This document shows, in pieces, positions 37,467-49,798 of a DNA stretch of 64,000 bases (position 1 is its first letter; every line of letters starts with the position of its first letter). This stretch comes from Hemibagrus wyckioides (lineage: Eukaryota > Chordata > Actinopteri > Siluriformes > Bagridae), in assembly GCF_019097595.1 (NCBI RefSeq), contig NC_080720.1:30766852-30830851 (forward strand), read 5' to 3'. The translations under genes and the position numbers were made by a program. Under the pieces are notes generated by a model that saw nothing but the letters and a program-made list of their open reading frames with translations, was not told where the DNA came from and did not search any database.

Positions 37467-38467
37467 AAAAGAGAGAGAGAAAGATAGATAAAGCGAGAGA
37501 CAGAGAGAGAGAGACGAGAGTAAGAGAGGTAGACAAAAAGAAAGAGAAAGAGAAATAGAGAGAGAGAAAGATAGAGAGTTTAAACTGAAATATTTAGTGA
37601 TTCTGGTGTGATCTGGTGTGAAAAGCCTTAAAGTGTGTGAAGACCTCAGCAGAAAGCTGCTGCCGTTTCTCACTTTCTCAATCACAAAATGTTCATGTGA
37701 TTGACAATAAAGGAAGTCGAAGCTGAAGAACAAAATTTTCCTGTTTGTTTTGTTATAAACTAAACTGCTGGATTATTAGATACACTTAGTTTATAGGTAT
37801 AAAATGATCGACTGTTCCATGAGTGTGTGTGTGTGTGTGATGCGTATTTTATTAGACCCAATCCAAAGGTGCAGATACCCCATAATGCTACACAGACTTC
37901 TAGCCCTTTCTGTATCATTATAGTTACATTATAAACCTAGAAAATAACCAGTATAATGTTTATCTCATCACACTCGTAGATTATCTTAAAATTTCTTCAC
38001 GTGCTCCTCGGTCGAATCCGGTGTTTTGGAAACCTTCCGTCTGTGTAAACTGTGCAGTGCAGCTTTGTTCCAGCGCTACAGAATCCTATAGTAATGTGGG
38101 GAGGATAAAACATACTACACTGTTTTGGTTTTAAATGCTTGATTCTGATTGGTCAGATTCATTCATTAAAAAAAGGGTGTGGCTGGTGATCTGTTGAAGC
38201 TTTTCATGAGGAAATGTGTAATATATTTGGAAGGAGTCTCCAGTTTTAGTGCTTTTCTAATAAGGTTTGTTTGTGTTTTTTCTGTAACAGGATACATTAC
38301 ATTTTGGTCTAAAACTTTAAAAGAGCAAAAAATCAAGAGGTTGGTGAGATCATGATCCTTTATAACTGGAATAATGTGGATAAATTGCTTCAGTGATGTT
38401 CCACAATATTGGATGCAACTCAACAACAACAACAAAAAAAGATGTTCATTAATTAGTAAAAAAATTC
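36581..38467. other. Unit C 5' region: diverged, lacks the second gene's exons
   Basis: The region matches unit B in pieces (13100-13200, 14043-14160, 14170-14330, 15110-15160, 15295-15834). About 36880-37340 is not found in B or D. The exon pieces of 14472-14955 are missing. GA array at 37427-37580, TG runs at about 37148-37168 and 37823-37839. About 37977-38235 (CTCGTAGATTATCTTAAAAT onward) is also specific to C. No gene is seen. Confidence 0.5.
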
Positions 38468-38853
38468 GACACCAATTAGCCATAACATTATGACCACCTG
38501 CCTAATATTGTTTTGGTCATCCTTTTGCTGCCAAAACAGCCCTGACCTGTCGAGGCATGGACTCTACTAGATCCCTGAAGGTGTGCTGTGGTATCTGGCA
38601 CCAAGATGTTAGCAGCAGATCCTTTAACGGAGAAGTTCACCTCCAGAACAAAAATCTACAGATAATTTCTTCACCCCCTGGTCATCCAAGATGTTCATGT
38701 CTTTCTTTCTTCAGTCGTAAAGAAATGATGTTTTTAAGAAAACATTTCAGGATTTTTCTCCATATAGTGGCCTTCAATGGTGCCCGCGAGTTTGACCTTC
38801 CAAAATGCAGTTTAAATGCAGCTTCAAGGAGTAGTGTTTACGTTAGGTTAATA
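38468..38853. mobile_element. Tc1-like terminal fragment plus dispersed repeat fragment, unit C
   Basis: Same composite as 15834-16215, with the same internal fusion point. Confidence 0.6.
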
Positions 38854-39025
38854 TCTATGCATTGAAAATATAGTCAGTGAATGTTTTTTGGGGATTAATT
38901 GCAGCTCAGCCTCTTTCCTGTACAGGCCTATACAGTGTTTCTATATTAATATTAAAAGCCATTTTGAATTGGATTCATTATTGGGGTTTGTAAATTAACT
39001 GCTTAATGTTCTACATGATGTCATG

Positions 39026-39061
39026 AGGTCATGTGAGGTCATGTGAGGTCATATGAGGTCA
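39026..39061 (+). promoter_or_regulatory. Four AGGTCA half-sites upstream of copy C
   Basis: AGGTCA at 39026, 39036, 39046 and 39056. This is one more than upstream of B and D. Confidence 0.3.
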
Positions 39062-39224
39062 TATGACTGACCATGTGTTAAAAAAACCAAAACATTCCGA
39101 ATTCTGTTCTGAGCATCACCTGACGACGTACATAGCAACCATCCTCAGACCAGCTTTAGCTATCGACAGAGAAACAGTGCCCCTTGTGTAGCAGAGATTT
39201 ACAGCATTTAATAGCGATTTTACA

Positions 39225-39377
39225 TCATTTAGCAGCATTTCACATCATTTAGCAGCATTTCACATCATTTAGCAGCATTTTACATCCTTTAGCAGCATTT
39301 CACATCGTTTAGCAGCATTTTACATCATTTAGCAGCATTTCACTTCATTTAGCAGCATTTCACATCATTTAGCAGTT
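39225..39377. repeat. 20-bp minisatellite in the 5' region of copy C
   Basis: CATCATTTAGCAGCATTTCA units, with a different order of C/T variants from copy B. Confidence 0.85.
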
Positions 39378-39407
39378 ATTTCAACAGAGTTTTAACTCTA
39401 TTATACA

Positions 39408-42024
39408 ATGGCTGCACTGTTTGTTAAAGATCTTCACCCTGAAGTATCTGAGGTGATACTTTCGAGTAGATTTAGACCTGCAGGACACGTCCAGTCTGTC
39501 CACATTTGCAGGGACAGGAAGACCGGCTCTCCTCTCGGATATGCGTACGTCAACTTCCGCTATCGAGATGACGGTAAAACAAACCTTTTCTTTTTTTCTA
39601 CACTGTTTCTTACCTGTTTTTGCAGCAGATTTAAGGCTACATGTGTAACTTCTGTAGTATTTTCTAGTTTTACTATATGGATATGGTCATGTTTTAAATG
39701 GTACTAAAAAGATATGAAAAGATATTTTGATGAGTTATATATAGACTATAATAGACTTTAATTAAAAATGAATGGCTTATTTCTGTTCCCTCAGCTGAGA
39801 GAGCCATCAACATGTTCAATTTTGAACTGCTCCTGGGGAGACCCATGCGCGTCATGTGGTCTCACTGGGAACCCACCGCCAAGCCCATCAAGGGAGGAAA
39901 CATTTTCATTAAGAACCTTGATTGGTCCATTGACTGCACCTCCCTCTTCGACACTTTCTCTGTGTTTGGGAGGATCGTGTCGTGCAAGGTTCGAGCTTTG
40001 CGCTGTTATATATGAATATATATATGAATAGCTGAATATCTGTGTTGTGTGATTAGTGTGTTGTTGTGTGTTGACACACTGTGTTTCTCCTGAAGGTTGT
40101 GGAATCAAAACGTTACGGGTACGTTCAGTACGAGTCAGCGGAGGCGGCGGCGCTGGCCATCGAACGGCTGAACGGGAAACTCCTGAACGACCGCCAAGTG
40201 TAAGTCACGTGTCAATTAGTGTCTTTTTACCAGCCAGGGTTCAAATGTCAGGATTTTTTTACATTCCGTTTAAACTAATTGCATTTAAGATTTATTTATT
40301 GAACTCTGAGGACATAACTTCTAACAGCAGGGTTTAGACTCTAAGTGCAGCTTCTCTGTTGTGTTATAGCACCATCGAGTACTTCAGGTCTTGGGAGGAG
40401 CGCAAGGTGGAGGTGCGCAGGGCCGAGAAGCCCAAGCCGGAGGCACGCAGGGCCGAGGAGCCCAAGGTGGAGGCGCGCATGGCCGAGGAGCCCAAATTGG
40501 AGGTGTGCAGGGCCGAGGAGGCCAAGGCAGAGGTGTGCAGGGCCGAGAAGCCCAAGGCAGAGGTGCGCAGGGCCGAGAAGCCCAAGGCTGAGGTGCGCAG
40601 GGCCAGGGAGGCCAAGGCGGAGGTGTGCAAGGCCGAGGAGCCCAAGGCGGAGGTGTGCAAGGCCGGGGAGCCCAAAGCGGAGGTGCGCAGGGCCAGGGAG
40701 GCCAAGGTGGAGGTGCGCAGGGCAGAGGATCCCAAGGCGGAGGTGCACAGGGCCGAGGAGCCCAAGGCGGAGGTACGCAGGGCCGAGGAGCCCAAGGCGG
40801 AGGTGCGCAAGGCTGAGGAGCCCAAGGCGGAGGTGCGCAAGGCGGAGGTGCGCAAGGCCGAGGAGCCCAAGGCGGAGGTGCGCAAGGCGGAGGTGCGCAA
40901 GGCCGAGGAGGCCAAGGCGGAGGTGCGCAGGGCCGAGGAGCCCAAGGCGGAGGTGCGCAGGGCCGAGGAGCCCAAGGCGGAGGTGCGCAGGGCCGAGGAG
41001 CCCAAGGCGAAGGAGCCCAAGGCGGAGGTGCGCAGGGCCGAGGAGCCCAAGGCGGAGGTGCGCATGGCCGAGGAGCCCAAGGCGGAGGTGCGCATGGCCG
41101 AGGAGCCCAAGGCGGAGGTGCGCAGGGCCGAGGAGCCCAAGGCGAAGGCGCGCAAGGCCGAGGAGCCCAAGGCGAAGGTTTGCAAGGCCGAGGAGCCCAA
41201 GGAGGAGGCGCGCGGGGCCGAGGAGCCCAAGGTCGAGGCATGCAGGGCCAAGGAGCCCAAGGTGGAGGTGCGCAAGGCCGAGGAGTCCAAGGCGGAGGTG
41301 CGCAAGGCGGAGGTGCGCAGGGCCGAGGAGCCCAAGGCGGAGGTGCGCAGGGCCGAGGAGCCCAAGGCGGAGGTGCGCAGGGCCGAGGAGCCCAAGGCGG
41401 AGGTGTGCAAGGCCGAGGAGCCCAAGGCGAAGGTTTGCAAGGCCGAGGAGCCCAAGGTGGAGGCATGCAGGGCCGAGGAGCCCAAGGTGGAGGTCGCCGT
41501 GGAGACAGCTGTCTCAGAAATCAGAGTTCCAGTTCCACTTCAGGTCCGAAACACAACAAGAAGCACACACACACAACAATACCAATATTCTGCATGCTTA
41601 ATATTACATGCTACAAGATAGTGTATGATAGATTATTAGATTATAGATTACATAGCAAGTGTTTCATATCAGATTCGTAAATATCCTTGACATGGTGTAT
41701 TAACTTTAGTCATTTGGAAACAACGCCCCACCCACTACTCCCTCTGTCCTCATGTGCGTGTGTGTACGTTTGTAGGTGGATAAAATGGACGCCTTACTGC
41801 AGGCAAGAGAAGCTGGTGTCATTCCGGTGAGGATCTTTAATGAAAATTTCTGATATTGATTCATATCTAAATGGATCATTACATCACATCACAGTGTACA
41901 CAGGAAATAAAATTAATTTCTGACTTCTGCATTTCTCTTTCAGGAAATCCTGAAGAGGACTTTTACAGATGGAAAGAAGAAGAGAAAGAAGAAGAAGAAG
42001 AAGAAGAATAAGAGGAAATATTAA
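39408..42024 (+). CDS. PABP-like two-RRM decapeptide-repeat protein, copy C (complete)
   Basis: Exons 39408-39573, 39795-39988, 40096-40199, 40370-41543, 41776-41826 and 41944-42024 total 1770 nt and 589 residues, with all phases closed. The RRM exons match copy B apart from silent differences (for example TTT for TTC in exon 1). Exon 4 has about 36 repeat units in a different arrangement, including short insertions such as EVRKAEVRKA. The lysine tail has one more codon than in A and B. The same splice sites are used. Its 5' neighbourhood differs, with the foldback element about 3 kb upstream, so its regulation may differ from B and D. Confidence 0.85.
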
Positions 42025-42400
42025 TTAACCCCATCATTCTTCTTCTTCTTTTTATTATTATTATTGTAATTTTTTTTTCATTCTATTTTTATTCTTACTG
42101 TTATTATTATTACATTTTTTAATTCTTATTCTTATTATTCTTATTAATATTAAACCTTTATTCTAATTCACTACATTATTCACTAACATTATTGTAAATA
42201 ATAATCACTTACACTGACATTATTGTAAATAATAATCACTTACACTGACATTATTGTAAATGATATTTGACGTCATTTGTATTGTTATTAAATTTTTAAA
42301 ATCAACTTTGTGTTGTAAGTTTATTTATTTACAAGACCATTTAAATCTACTACTTTAATCATTTAATAAATCTTATAATCTAATAAAAATAAGATAAAAA
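42025..42400 (+). other. AT-rich 3' flank of copy C
   Basis: Same structure as in copies A and B. No gene is seen. Confidence 0.45.
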
Positions 42401-44826
42401 TATACTAGTGAGGATAGATGGATTGCAGGATAGACAGACAGATACTAGTGAGTACAGATGGATAGACAGACAGATACTAGTGAGTATAGATGGATAGACA
42501 GACAGATACTAGTGAGTATAGATGGACTGCAGGATAGACAGACAGATACTAGTGAGTAAAGATGGATAGACAGACAGCTACTAGTGAGTATAGATGGATT
42601 GCAGGATAGACAGACAGATATTAGTGTGAGTATAGATGGATAGACGGTCAGATACTAGTGAGTATAGATGGATAGACAGACATCTACTAGTGAGTATAGA
42701 TGGATTGCAGGATAGACAGACAGATACTAGTGAGTATAGACAGATAGACAGACAGCTACTAGTGAGTATAGATGGATTGCAGGATAGACAGACAGATACT
42801 AGTGAGTACAGATGGATAGACAGTCAGATACTAGTGAGTATAGATGGAAAGACAGATAGACAGACAGATATTAGTGTGAGTATAGATGGATAGATGGATA
42901 GACAGACAGCTACTAGTGAGTATAGATGGATTGCAGGATAGACAGACAGATACTAGTGAGTACAGATGGATAGACAGACAGATACTAGTGAGTACAGATG
43001 GATAGACAGACAGATACTAGTGAGTATAGATGGACTGCAGGATAGACAGACAGATACTAGTGAGTATAGATGGATAGAGAGACAGCTACTAGTGAGTATA
43101 GATGGATAGACGGATAGACAGTCAGATACTAGTGAGTATAGATGGTTTGCAGGATAGACAGACAGATACTAGTGAGTATAGAAGGATAGACAGACAGATA
43201 CTAGTGAGTACAGATGGATAGACAGACAGATACTAGTGAGTATAGACGGATAGACAGACAGGTACTAGTGAGTACAGATGGATAGACAGACAGATACTAG
43301 TGAGTATAGATGGATAGACAGACAGATACTAGTGAGTATAGATGGATAGACAGACAGATACTAATAAGTATAGATGGATAGACGGATAGACAGACAGATA
43401 CTAGTGTGAGTATAGATGGATACACAGACAGATACTAATAAGTATAGATGGATAGACAGACAGATACTAGTGTGAGTATAGATGGATAGACAGACAGATA
43501 CTAGTGAGTATAGATGATTAGATGGATAGACAGACAGATACTAGTGAGTATAGATGGATAGACGGATAGACAGACAGCTGCTAGTGAGTATAGATGGATT
43601 GCAGGATAGACAGACAGATATTAGTGTGAGTATAGATGGATAGACGGTCAGATACTAGTGAGTATAGATGGATAGACAGACATCTACTAGTGAGTATAGA
43701 TGGATTGCAGGATAGACAGACAGATACTAGTGAGTATAGACAGATAGACAGACAGCTACTAGTGAGTATAGATGGATTGCAGGATAGACAGACAGATACT
43801 AGTGAGTACAGATGGATAGACAGTCAGATACTAGTGAGTATAGATGGAAAGACAGATAGACAGACAGATATTAGTGTGAGTATAGATGGATAGATGGATA
43901 GACAGACAGCTACTAGTGAGTATAGATGGATTGCAGGATAGACAGACAGATACTAGTGAGTACAGATGGATAGACAGACAGATACTAGTGAGTACAGATG
44001 GATAGACAGACAGATACTAGTGAGTATAGATGGACTGCAGGATAGACAGACAGATACTAGTGAGTATAGATGGATAGAGAGACAGCTACTAGTGAGTATA
44101 GATGGATAGACGGATAGACAGTCAGATACTAGTGAGTATAGATGGTTTGCAGGATAGACAGACAGATACTAGTGAGTATAGATGGTTTGCAGGATAGACA
44201 GACAGATACTAGTGAGTATAGAAGGATAGACAGACAGATACTAGTGAGTACAGATGGATAGACAGACAGATACTAGTGAGTATAGATGGATTGCAGGATA
44301 GACAGACAGATACTAGTGAGTATAGACGGATAGACAGACAGATACTAGTGAGTACAGATGGATAGACAGACAGATACTAGTGAGTATAGACGGATAGACA
44401 GACAGATACTAGTGAGTACAGATGGATTGACAGACAGATACTAGTGAGTATAGATGGATAGACAGACAGATACTAATAAGTATAGATGGATAGACGGATA
44501 GACAGACAGATACTAATAAGTATAGATGGATAGACGGATAGACAGACAGATACTAGTGTGAGTATAGATGGATACACAGACAGATACTAATAAGTATAGA
44601 TGGATAGACAGACAGATACTAGTGTGAGTATAGATGGATAGACAGACAGATACTAGTGAGTATAGATGATTAGATGGATAGACAGACAGATACTAGTGAG
44701 TATAGATGGATAGACGGATAGACAGACAGATACTAGTGGGTACAGATGGATAGACGGATAGACAGACAGATACTAGTGAGGATGGATAGACGAATAGACG
44801 GATGGATAGACGGACGGATGGATGGA
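42401..44826. repeat. SpeI-site minisatellite, unit C, with a 1000-bp higher-order repeat
   Basis: Same 32-bp family as in A, B and D but 2.4 kb long. About 42574-43181 recurs at 43574-44181 at exactly 1000-bp spacing with the same variant order, evidence of a recent block duplication. Confidence 0.9.
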
Positions 44827-45396
44827 CTTTTTAGGGAATGTAAGGGAATTTTTGTGTTACAGCAGGGGGTTTCTTCATCAGCATTACTGCAGTCCCCACA
44901 ATCAAAAATATACACAAAGCCGAAATAAAATTAATTAAGATCAATTTAGCACTAAAAGAAATATACACTGACATTTAACTTATAATAAATATTTCAGAAA
45001 TATACTAGAATACTATGTCAAAATACCATACTACACTATTCCATACTACACCCACTATTATACTGTATTAAAGTATACTATACTTCACTGCTACACTACA
45101 ATACAATATAACAGTAAACTCTACTTAAATAATACTGATGAAAACTTGTTAATCGATGCATTTTAATCTATCATTGCTTAACGCTTTTGTCTCAGCAACA
45201 TTTACTTCCACCAAAACCAAAGGGTTCATAGCAGATCTTGTTTATAAATATAATATATGAATAAAATCAAATAAAATAGATACTGCACTATATTACTATA
45301 TAATATTCTACACTATACTTTACCACACTATACTATATAACACCACAGTATACTTCTATACGAAATAGCACCATACCATATCCTACATTACATTTT
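44827..45396. other. Intergenic segment, unit C
   Basis: Copy of 3031-3596. No gene is seen. Confidence 0.45.
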
Positions 45397-45537
45397 ACTA
45401 TACTATACTATACTATACTATACTATACTCTACTATACTGTACTGTACTGTACTGTACTATACTATACTATACTATACTATACTATACTATACTGTACTA
45501 TACTATACTATACTATACTATACTATACTATACTACC
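45397..45537. repeat. (TACTA)n array, unit C
   Basis: Pentamer array with TACTG variants, ending at CCATGGTATAC as in the other units. Confidence 0.9.
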
Positions 45538-45620
45538 ATGGTATACTGCACTACACACTACACTACATAATACGTAACCACACCACACTATACTATATTA
45601 CACTATACTATACATTACAA
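45538..45620. repeat. Minimal 20-bp satellite remnant, unit C
   Basis: Only one or two monomer-like stretches follow the CCATGG word. A non-satellite segment with ATAATACGTAACCACACCAC, shared with D and missing from A and B, is retained. Confidence 0.75.
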
Positions 45621-46156
45621 ATAACCTGCACCTTTTGATCGGAGTAGGCGTGGCGGATCATAAATAAGTAAAAGTTCGATCAGGTACTGTGGTGTGAGAC
45701 CATTTAGTGTTTTACAGGTCAGTAATAGTATTTTATAAACTGTGGGTTTGTACACGGAATTTGGCTTGGTGTACTGGTGCACTACAATAAAAATATGAAC
45801 ATATAAATATCAAGAAAAATCTAGGAATTTTAAGCAAGAGGAAATATTAACTGTGTAATAGTGCAGTATAATATTGTATAAAAAGTGAACCAGTGCAAAC
45901 ATTATATTACCAAAACTACAATCAGTGCAGATGGAAATATTATCTGTACATTAATTGTACATTAGTGGACCAGTGTAAAACTTTGAGGCAGTTTGAGGTA
46001 GGAAGGTAAGATAAGGTGCGGATGCAGTATGGCTGTCTGGGTCGTGTGTGTTAACAGTGTACTCTCACACAGTCTACTTAAAATAGGGACTCTGTACGTC
46101 TTCTGAAAATTGTACACTGCTATTGCAGAGACTCTGCATCGTGTGAAGTGACCGTC
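45621..46156. other. Unique block, unit C
   Basis: Copy of 7936-8480. No gene is seen. Confidence 0.45.
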
Positions 46157-46285
46157 TGTGTGTGTGTGTGCGTGTGTGTGCGTATGTGTGTGTTGGTGTG
46201 GGTGTGTGTGTGTGTGTGTGTGTGTGTGCATGTGTGTGTTGGTGTGTGTGTGTGTGTGTGTGTGTGTGCATGTGTGTGTTGGTGT

Positions 46286-46321
<36 letters not shown>

Positions 46322-46357
46322 ATGTGTGTGTTGGTGTGGGGGTGTGTGTGTGTGTTT
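46157..46357. repeat. TG microsatellite, unit C
   Basis: The longest of the four. It shows three repeats of a larger block (TG run, GCATG, TTGGTG). Confidence 0.9.
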
Positions 46358-46816
46358 TGGTGATAATGTAGCAAATCAATATTCTCAATATACTCAAATC
46401 AGTATACTCTCATAAACTTTTCCCATATTTTAGAATACATTTGCGAATGTAATATCTCATTAGATATATTTTGTCCGATCTAGAATGCGAGTGCCAATGT
46501 TATTTACACGTCAATTTGATAGAAATTTTCTTTTTAGATATTATTGCCTTATGTTAATAACACAGAGTTTGATTAAAATGTCTTTTGTAAATTTTGTTAA
46601 TTTTTGTTTATTTCATTTATTCCTATCTTGTTGGAGCTGCTGATGCTTAAAATTTGTACTCTGATGTAACAGGTCATGTCGTTTTTTTACATGTACATCA
46701 GCTTGTCTGCTTCCACTCACTATTAAATAGTTTATTGCGTTTTGTTGCTATGAACCTGTACTTTGAAATGACAATAAATGTGTATCTATCTATCGTTATT
46801 CATTTATAATTATTTA

Positions 46817-46850
<34 letters not shown>

Positions 46851-46860
46851 CACATATATA
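46358..46860. other. Unique segment and TA-rich run, unit C
   Basis: Copy of 8606-9083, followed by a short (TA)n run into which the next element is inserted. Confidence 0.4.
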
Positions 46861-48098
46861 CAGGGGTTGGACAATGAAACTGAAACGCCTGGTTTTAGAC
46901 CACAATAATTCATTAGTATGGAGTAGGGCCTCCTTTTGCGGTCAATACAGCATCAATTCGTCTTGGGAATGACAGATACAAGTCCTGCACAGTGGCCAGA
47001 GGGATTTTGAGCCATTCTTCTTGCAGAATAGTGGACAGTTCACTACGTGATGCTGGTAGAGGAAAACGTTTCCTGACTCGCTCCTCCAAAACACCCCAAA
47101 GTGGCTCAATAATATTTAGATCTGGTAACTGTGCAGGCCATGGGAGATGTTCAACTTCACTTTCATGTTCATCAAACCACTCTGTCACCAGTCTTGCTGT
47201 GTGTATTGGTGCATTATCATCCTGATACACGGCACCGCCTTCAGGATACAATGTTTGAACCATTGGGTGCACATGGTCCTCCAGAATGGTTCGGTAGTCC
47301 TTGCCAGTGACGTGCCCATCTAGCACAAGTATTGGGCCTAGGGAATGCCATGATATTGCAGCCCAAACCACTAATCCACCCCCATGCTTCACTCTGGGCA
47401 TGCAACAGTCTGGGTGGTACGCTTCTTTGGGGCTTCTCCACACCGTAACTCTCCCGGATGTGGGAAAGACAGTGAAGGTGGACTCATCAGAGAACAATAC
47501 ATGTTTCATATTGTCCACAGCCCAAGATTTCCGCTGCTGGCACCATTGAAACCGATGTTTGGCATTGGCACGAGTGACCAAAGGTTTGGCTATAGCAGGC
47601 CGGCCATGTACAGCTGTGGACCCTGTGGAGCTCCCGACGGACAGTTTTGGTGGAAACAGGAGAGTTGAGGTGCACATTTAATTCTGCAGTGAGTTGGGCA
47701 GCTGTGGTTTTATGTTTTTTTGGATACAATCCGGGTTAGCACCCGGACATCCCTTTCAGACAGCTTCCTCTTGCGTCCACAGTTACTCCTGTTGGATGTG
47801 GTTCGTCCTTCTTGGTGGTATGCTGACATTAGCCTGGATACCGTGGCTCTTGATACATCACAAAGACTTGCTGTCTTAGTCACAGATGCGCCAGCGAGAC
47901 GTCCACCAACAATTTGTCCTCTTTGAACTCTGATATGTCTCCCATAATGTTGTGTGCATTGCAATATTTTAAGCAAAACTGTGCTATTACTATGCTAATT
48001 AAACCTTCACACTCTGCTCTTACTGGTGGAATGTGCAATCAATGAAGATTGGCCACCAGGCTGGTCAAATTTAGCCATGAAACCTCCAACACTATAAA
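46861..48098 (-). pseudogene. Tc1-like element with broken transposase (family 4)
   Basis: The left end CAGGGGTTGGACAATGAAAC is preceded by TA. The right side stops at CCTCCAACACTA against a TA-rich run, without the complementary terminal repeat. On the minus strand, 47710-47976 encodes the N-terminal helix-turn-helix part (VTKTASLCDVSRATVSRLMS). 46913-47677 encodes the catalytic part, with FSDEST, YQDDNAPIH and IEPLW around the acidic triad and the end KGGPTPY. A middle piece is in another frame (47487-47729), so at least two frameshifts break the gene. It is a different family from the one at 27650, although it sits at the corresponding place in the unit. Confidence 0.85.
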
Positions 48099-48304
48099 TA
48101 TATATATTTATAGGAAATGAATCACAGTTTAAGCAAAAAAAAAATGGCAACAAGAAATCCGTTTTGTGTTGTTGCTCTGTGTAATATTATATTCTGTCTA
48201 TAATACTGCTCTCTACACTTGTGTATAAGGTTGCAGTATACATTAGTATGCATAAGTGTTAACAACTTTCTGAGTTCCGGTCACTAGGGAAAATCTTCCC
48301 CAGT

Positions 48305-48318
48305 CCACCAGAGGGCAG
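48305..48318 (+). promoter_or_regulatory. CTCF-like motif (plus orientation), unit C-D
   Basis: CCACCAGAGGGCAG, facing the minus-oriented motif at 54818-54831. Confidence 0.4.
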
Positions 48319-48526
48319 CCTTGCTCACCTTTTAAACTTGTTTTTACTTTTCCCCATGATCATGTTCACCTGCTTGGTATTGGTTCATTCTTTCTTTGTC
48401 TTGTAACTGTTGATGTTGCTAGTTTAAACTAAATATCTGCACTCACATCCTCCTTTAACCCCTGTATGTGACACTTACAACCTGGATCTGGATGAAATGG
48501 ATATAATCAGGATATTATGTCAAGAC

Positions 48527-48602
48527 CAGGGGCGTTTCTAGGATTTGAAAACATCAGGGGCTGAGCCCGAAACATCAGGGGTTAATTAGGGAGAGGGGGT
48601 CA
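48527..48602 (+). mobile_element. Possible hAT-type transposon end, unit C-D
   Basis: Copy of 29445-29520. No partner end was found. Confidence 0.3.
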
Positions 48603-49403
48603 GCAAGAATAGCACGTTTTGCAAGGGCGATATTGTTTAATAATAAACACAAATTAATCTCACACAGGTATGCCATGCAATATTATCTCTTTTACAGCTT
48701 GTGTGTGAAGCAGTGCCGTGTAGGTCCTTTATTATTATTAAGATTATTTTACAATAATCTGTATACACTTATTATTGTTCTCTCATCTCTCATTCTCTCA
48801 TCTGTCTTGCTGCTTGTATCTTGTCTACTTCATGCTCTTGGTGACTTTTCTATCCTATTTCTTTGAGGGTGGAATCATCAGAGAGTATCTCCGAGACTTG
48901 ACTTGAGCAAAACGGTCAGTTACCATACTAGTATTTCTAGTGCTGAGAATTCCTTTATCAATAGACAGAACAGCTGAATGATGGAGTCTGTTCTGGTCCA
49001 TTGTTCACCTAAGTCATGTATTTATTTTAGCTTAAATTCTGCATTAGTTGAATAATAGAAAGTCATGATGTTCAGACTGTAATGTCATAGCACTTTAACA
49101 GTTTCTATTTTATTTAGATCTATCTTTAGGCTTATTTAATTGAAGGCTTTTGTACATATTGAGTATGGAATAATATTCCAAAGGGTCCTTATGTCAGGGG
49201 TTTTCAGAATCAGACAGTGGGCCTCCTTTCTGACACAACATACATTTGTTAGCCGACTTTTATCAACTGTGTTAACATTAAAAACTAAAAGTTAGGTTAT
49301 TATCTGAATAATAAGATTGTTGTGATTTCTGACAGTTTTTTTATTGCTGTCGTGCTCAGGGCTGTAATGTATTTTAGTCACGTGGTGTGTGTGTGTGTGT
49401 AGG

Positions 49404-49630
49404 TGTTGTAGTTTATTATAGAGACGGAGACTCGCACATACTGGAGAGCAACATGTTTATTAACTCACACGAAAAACTTGCATTTCCCATAATCCCTTGT
49501 AACACCTGCACAACCAACTTGTCTCACCATTGGGGGTCACTCCAGCATAGGAAGTCCATATGAGAACATGGCTTCCTTTAACACACCCTGAATACATGAT
49601 AACTAATTTGAACATCATCAGTTATCTACA
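49404..49630 (-). repeat. Probable Ty3/Gypsy 3' LTR
   Basis: On the minus strand it starts TGTAGATAACTG immediately after a polypurine tract (AAGGAAAGGGGA) and ends CTACAACA, giving TG...CA ends. It is about 227 bp long. It lies downstream of the pol remnant in the same orientation, as expected. No second LTR copy was found in the window. Confidence 0.55.
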
Positions 49631-49798
49631 TCCCCTTTCCTTAGTTTTGTACTTCCCACTCATCAAAAGTAATATAATTTCACAAACATTTTTGTAACAT
49701 CTAGATAATGCAAAACTTAAACTGAAAGTGATAACCAAATGATCAGAATTACTCCTTGCAATAACGCATTCATTTCATTTGATTCTCAACATGTATAG

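Larger units (their letters stand above)
48110..49403. other. Shared intergenic block, unit C-D
   Basis: Match to 29030-30320. No gene is seen. Confidence 0.45.

Noticed and set aside
46074..46415. His/Thr- or Cys/Val-rich open frames
   Set aside because: Translations of TG/CA microsatellites.
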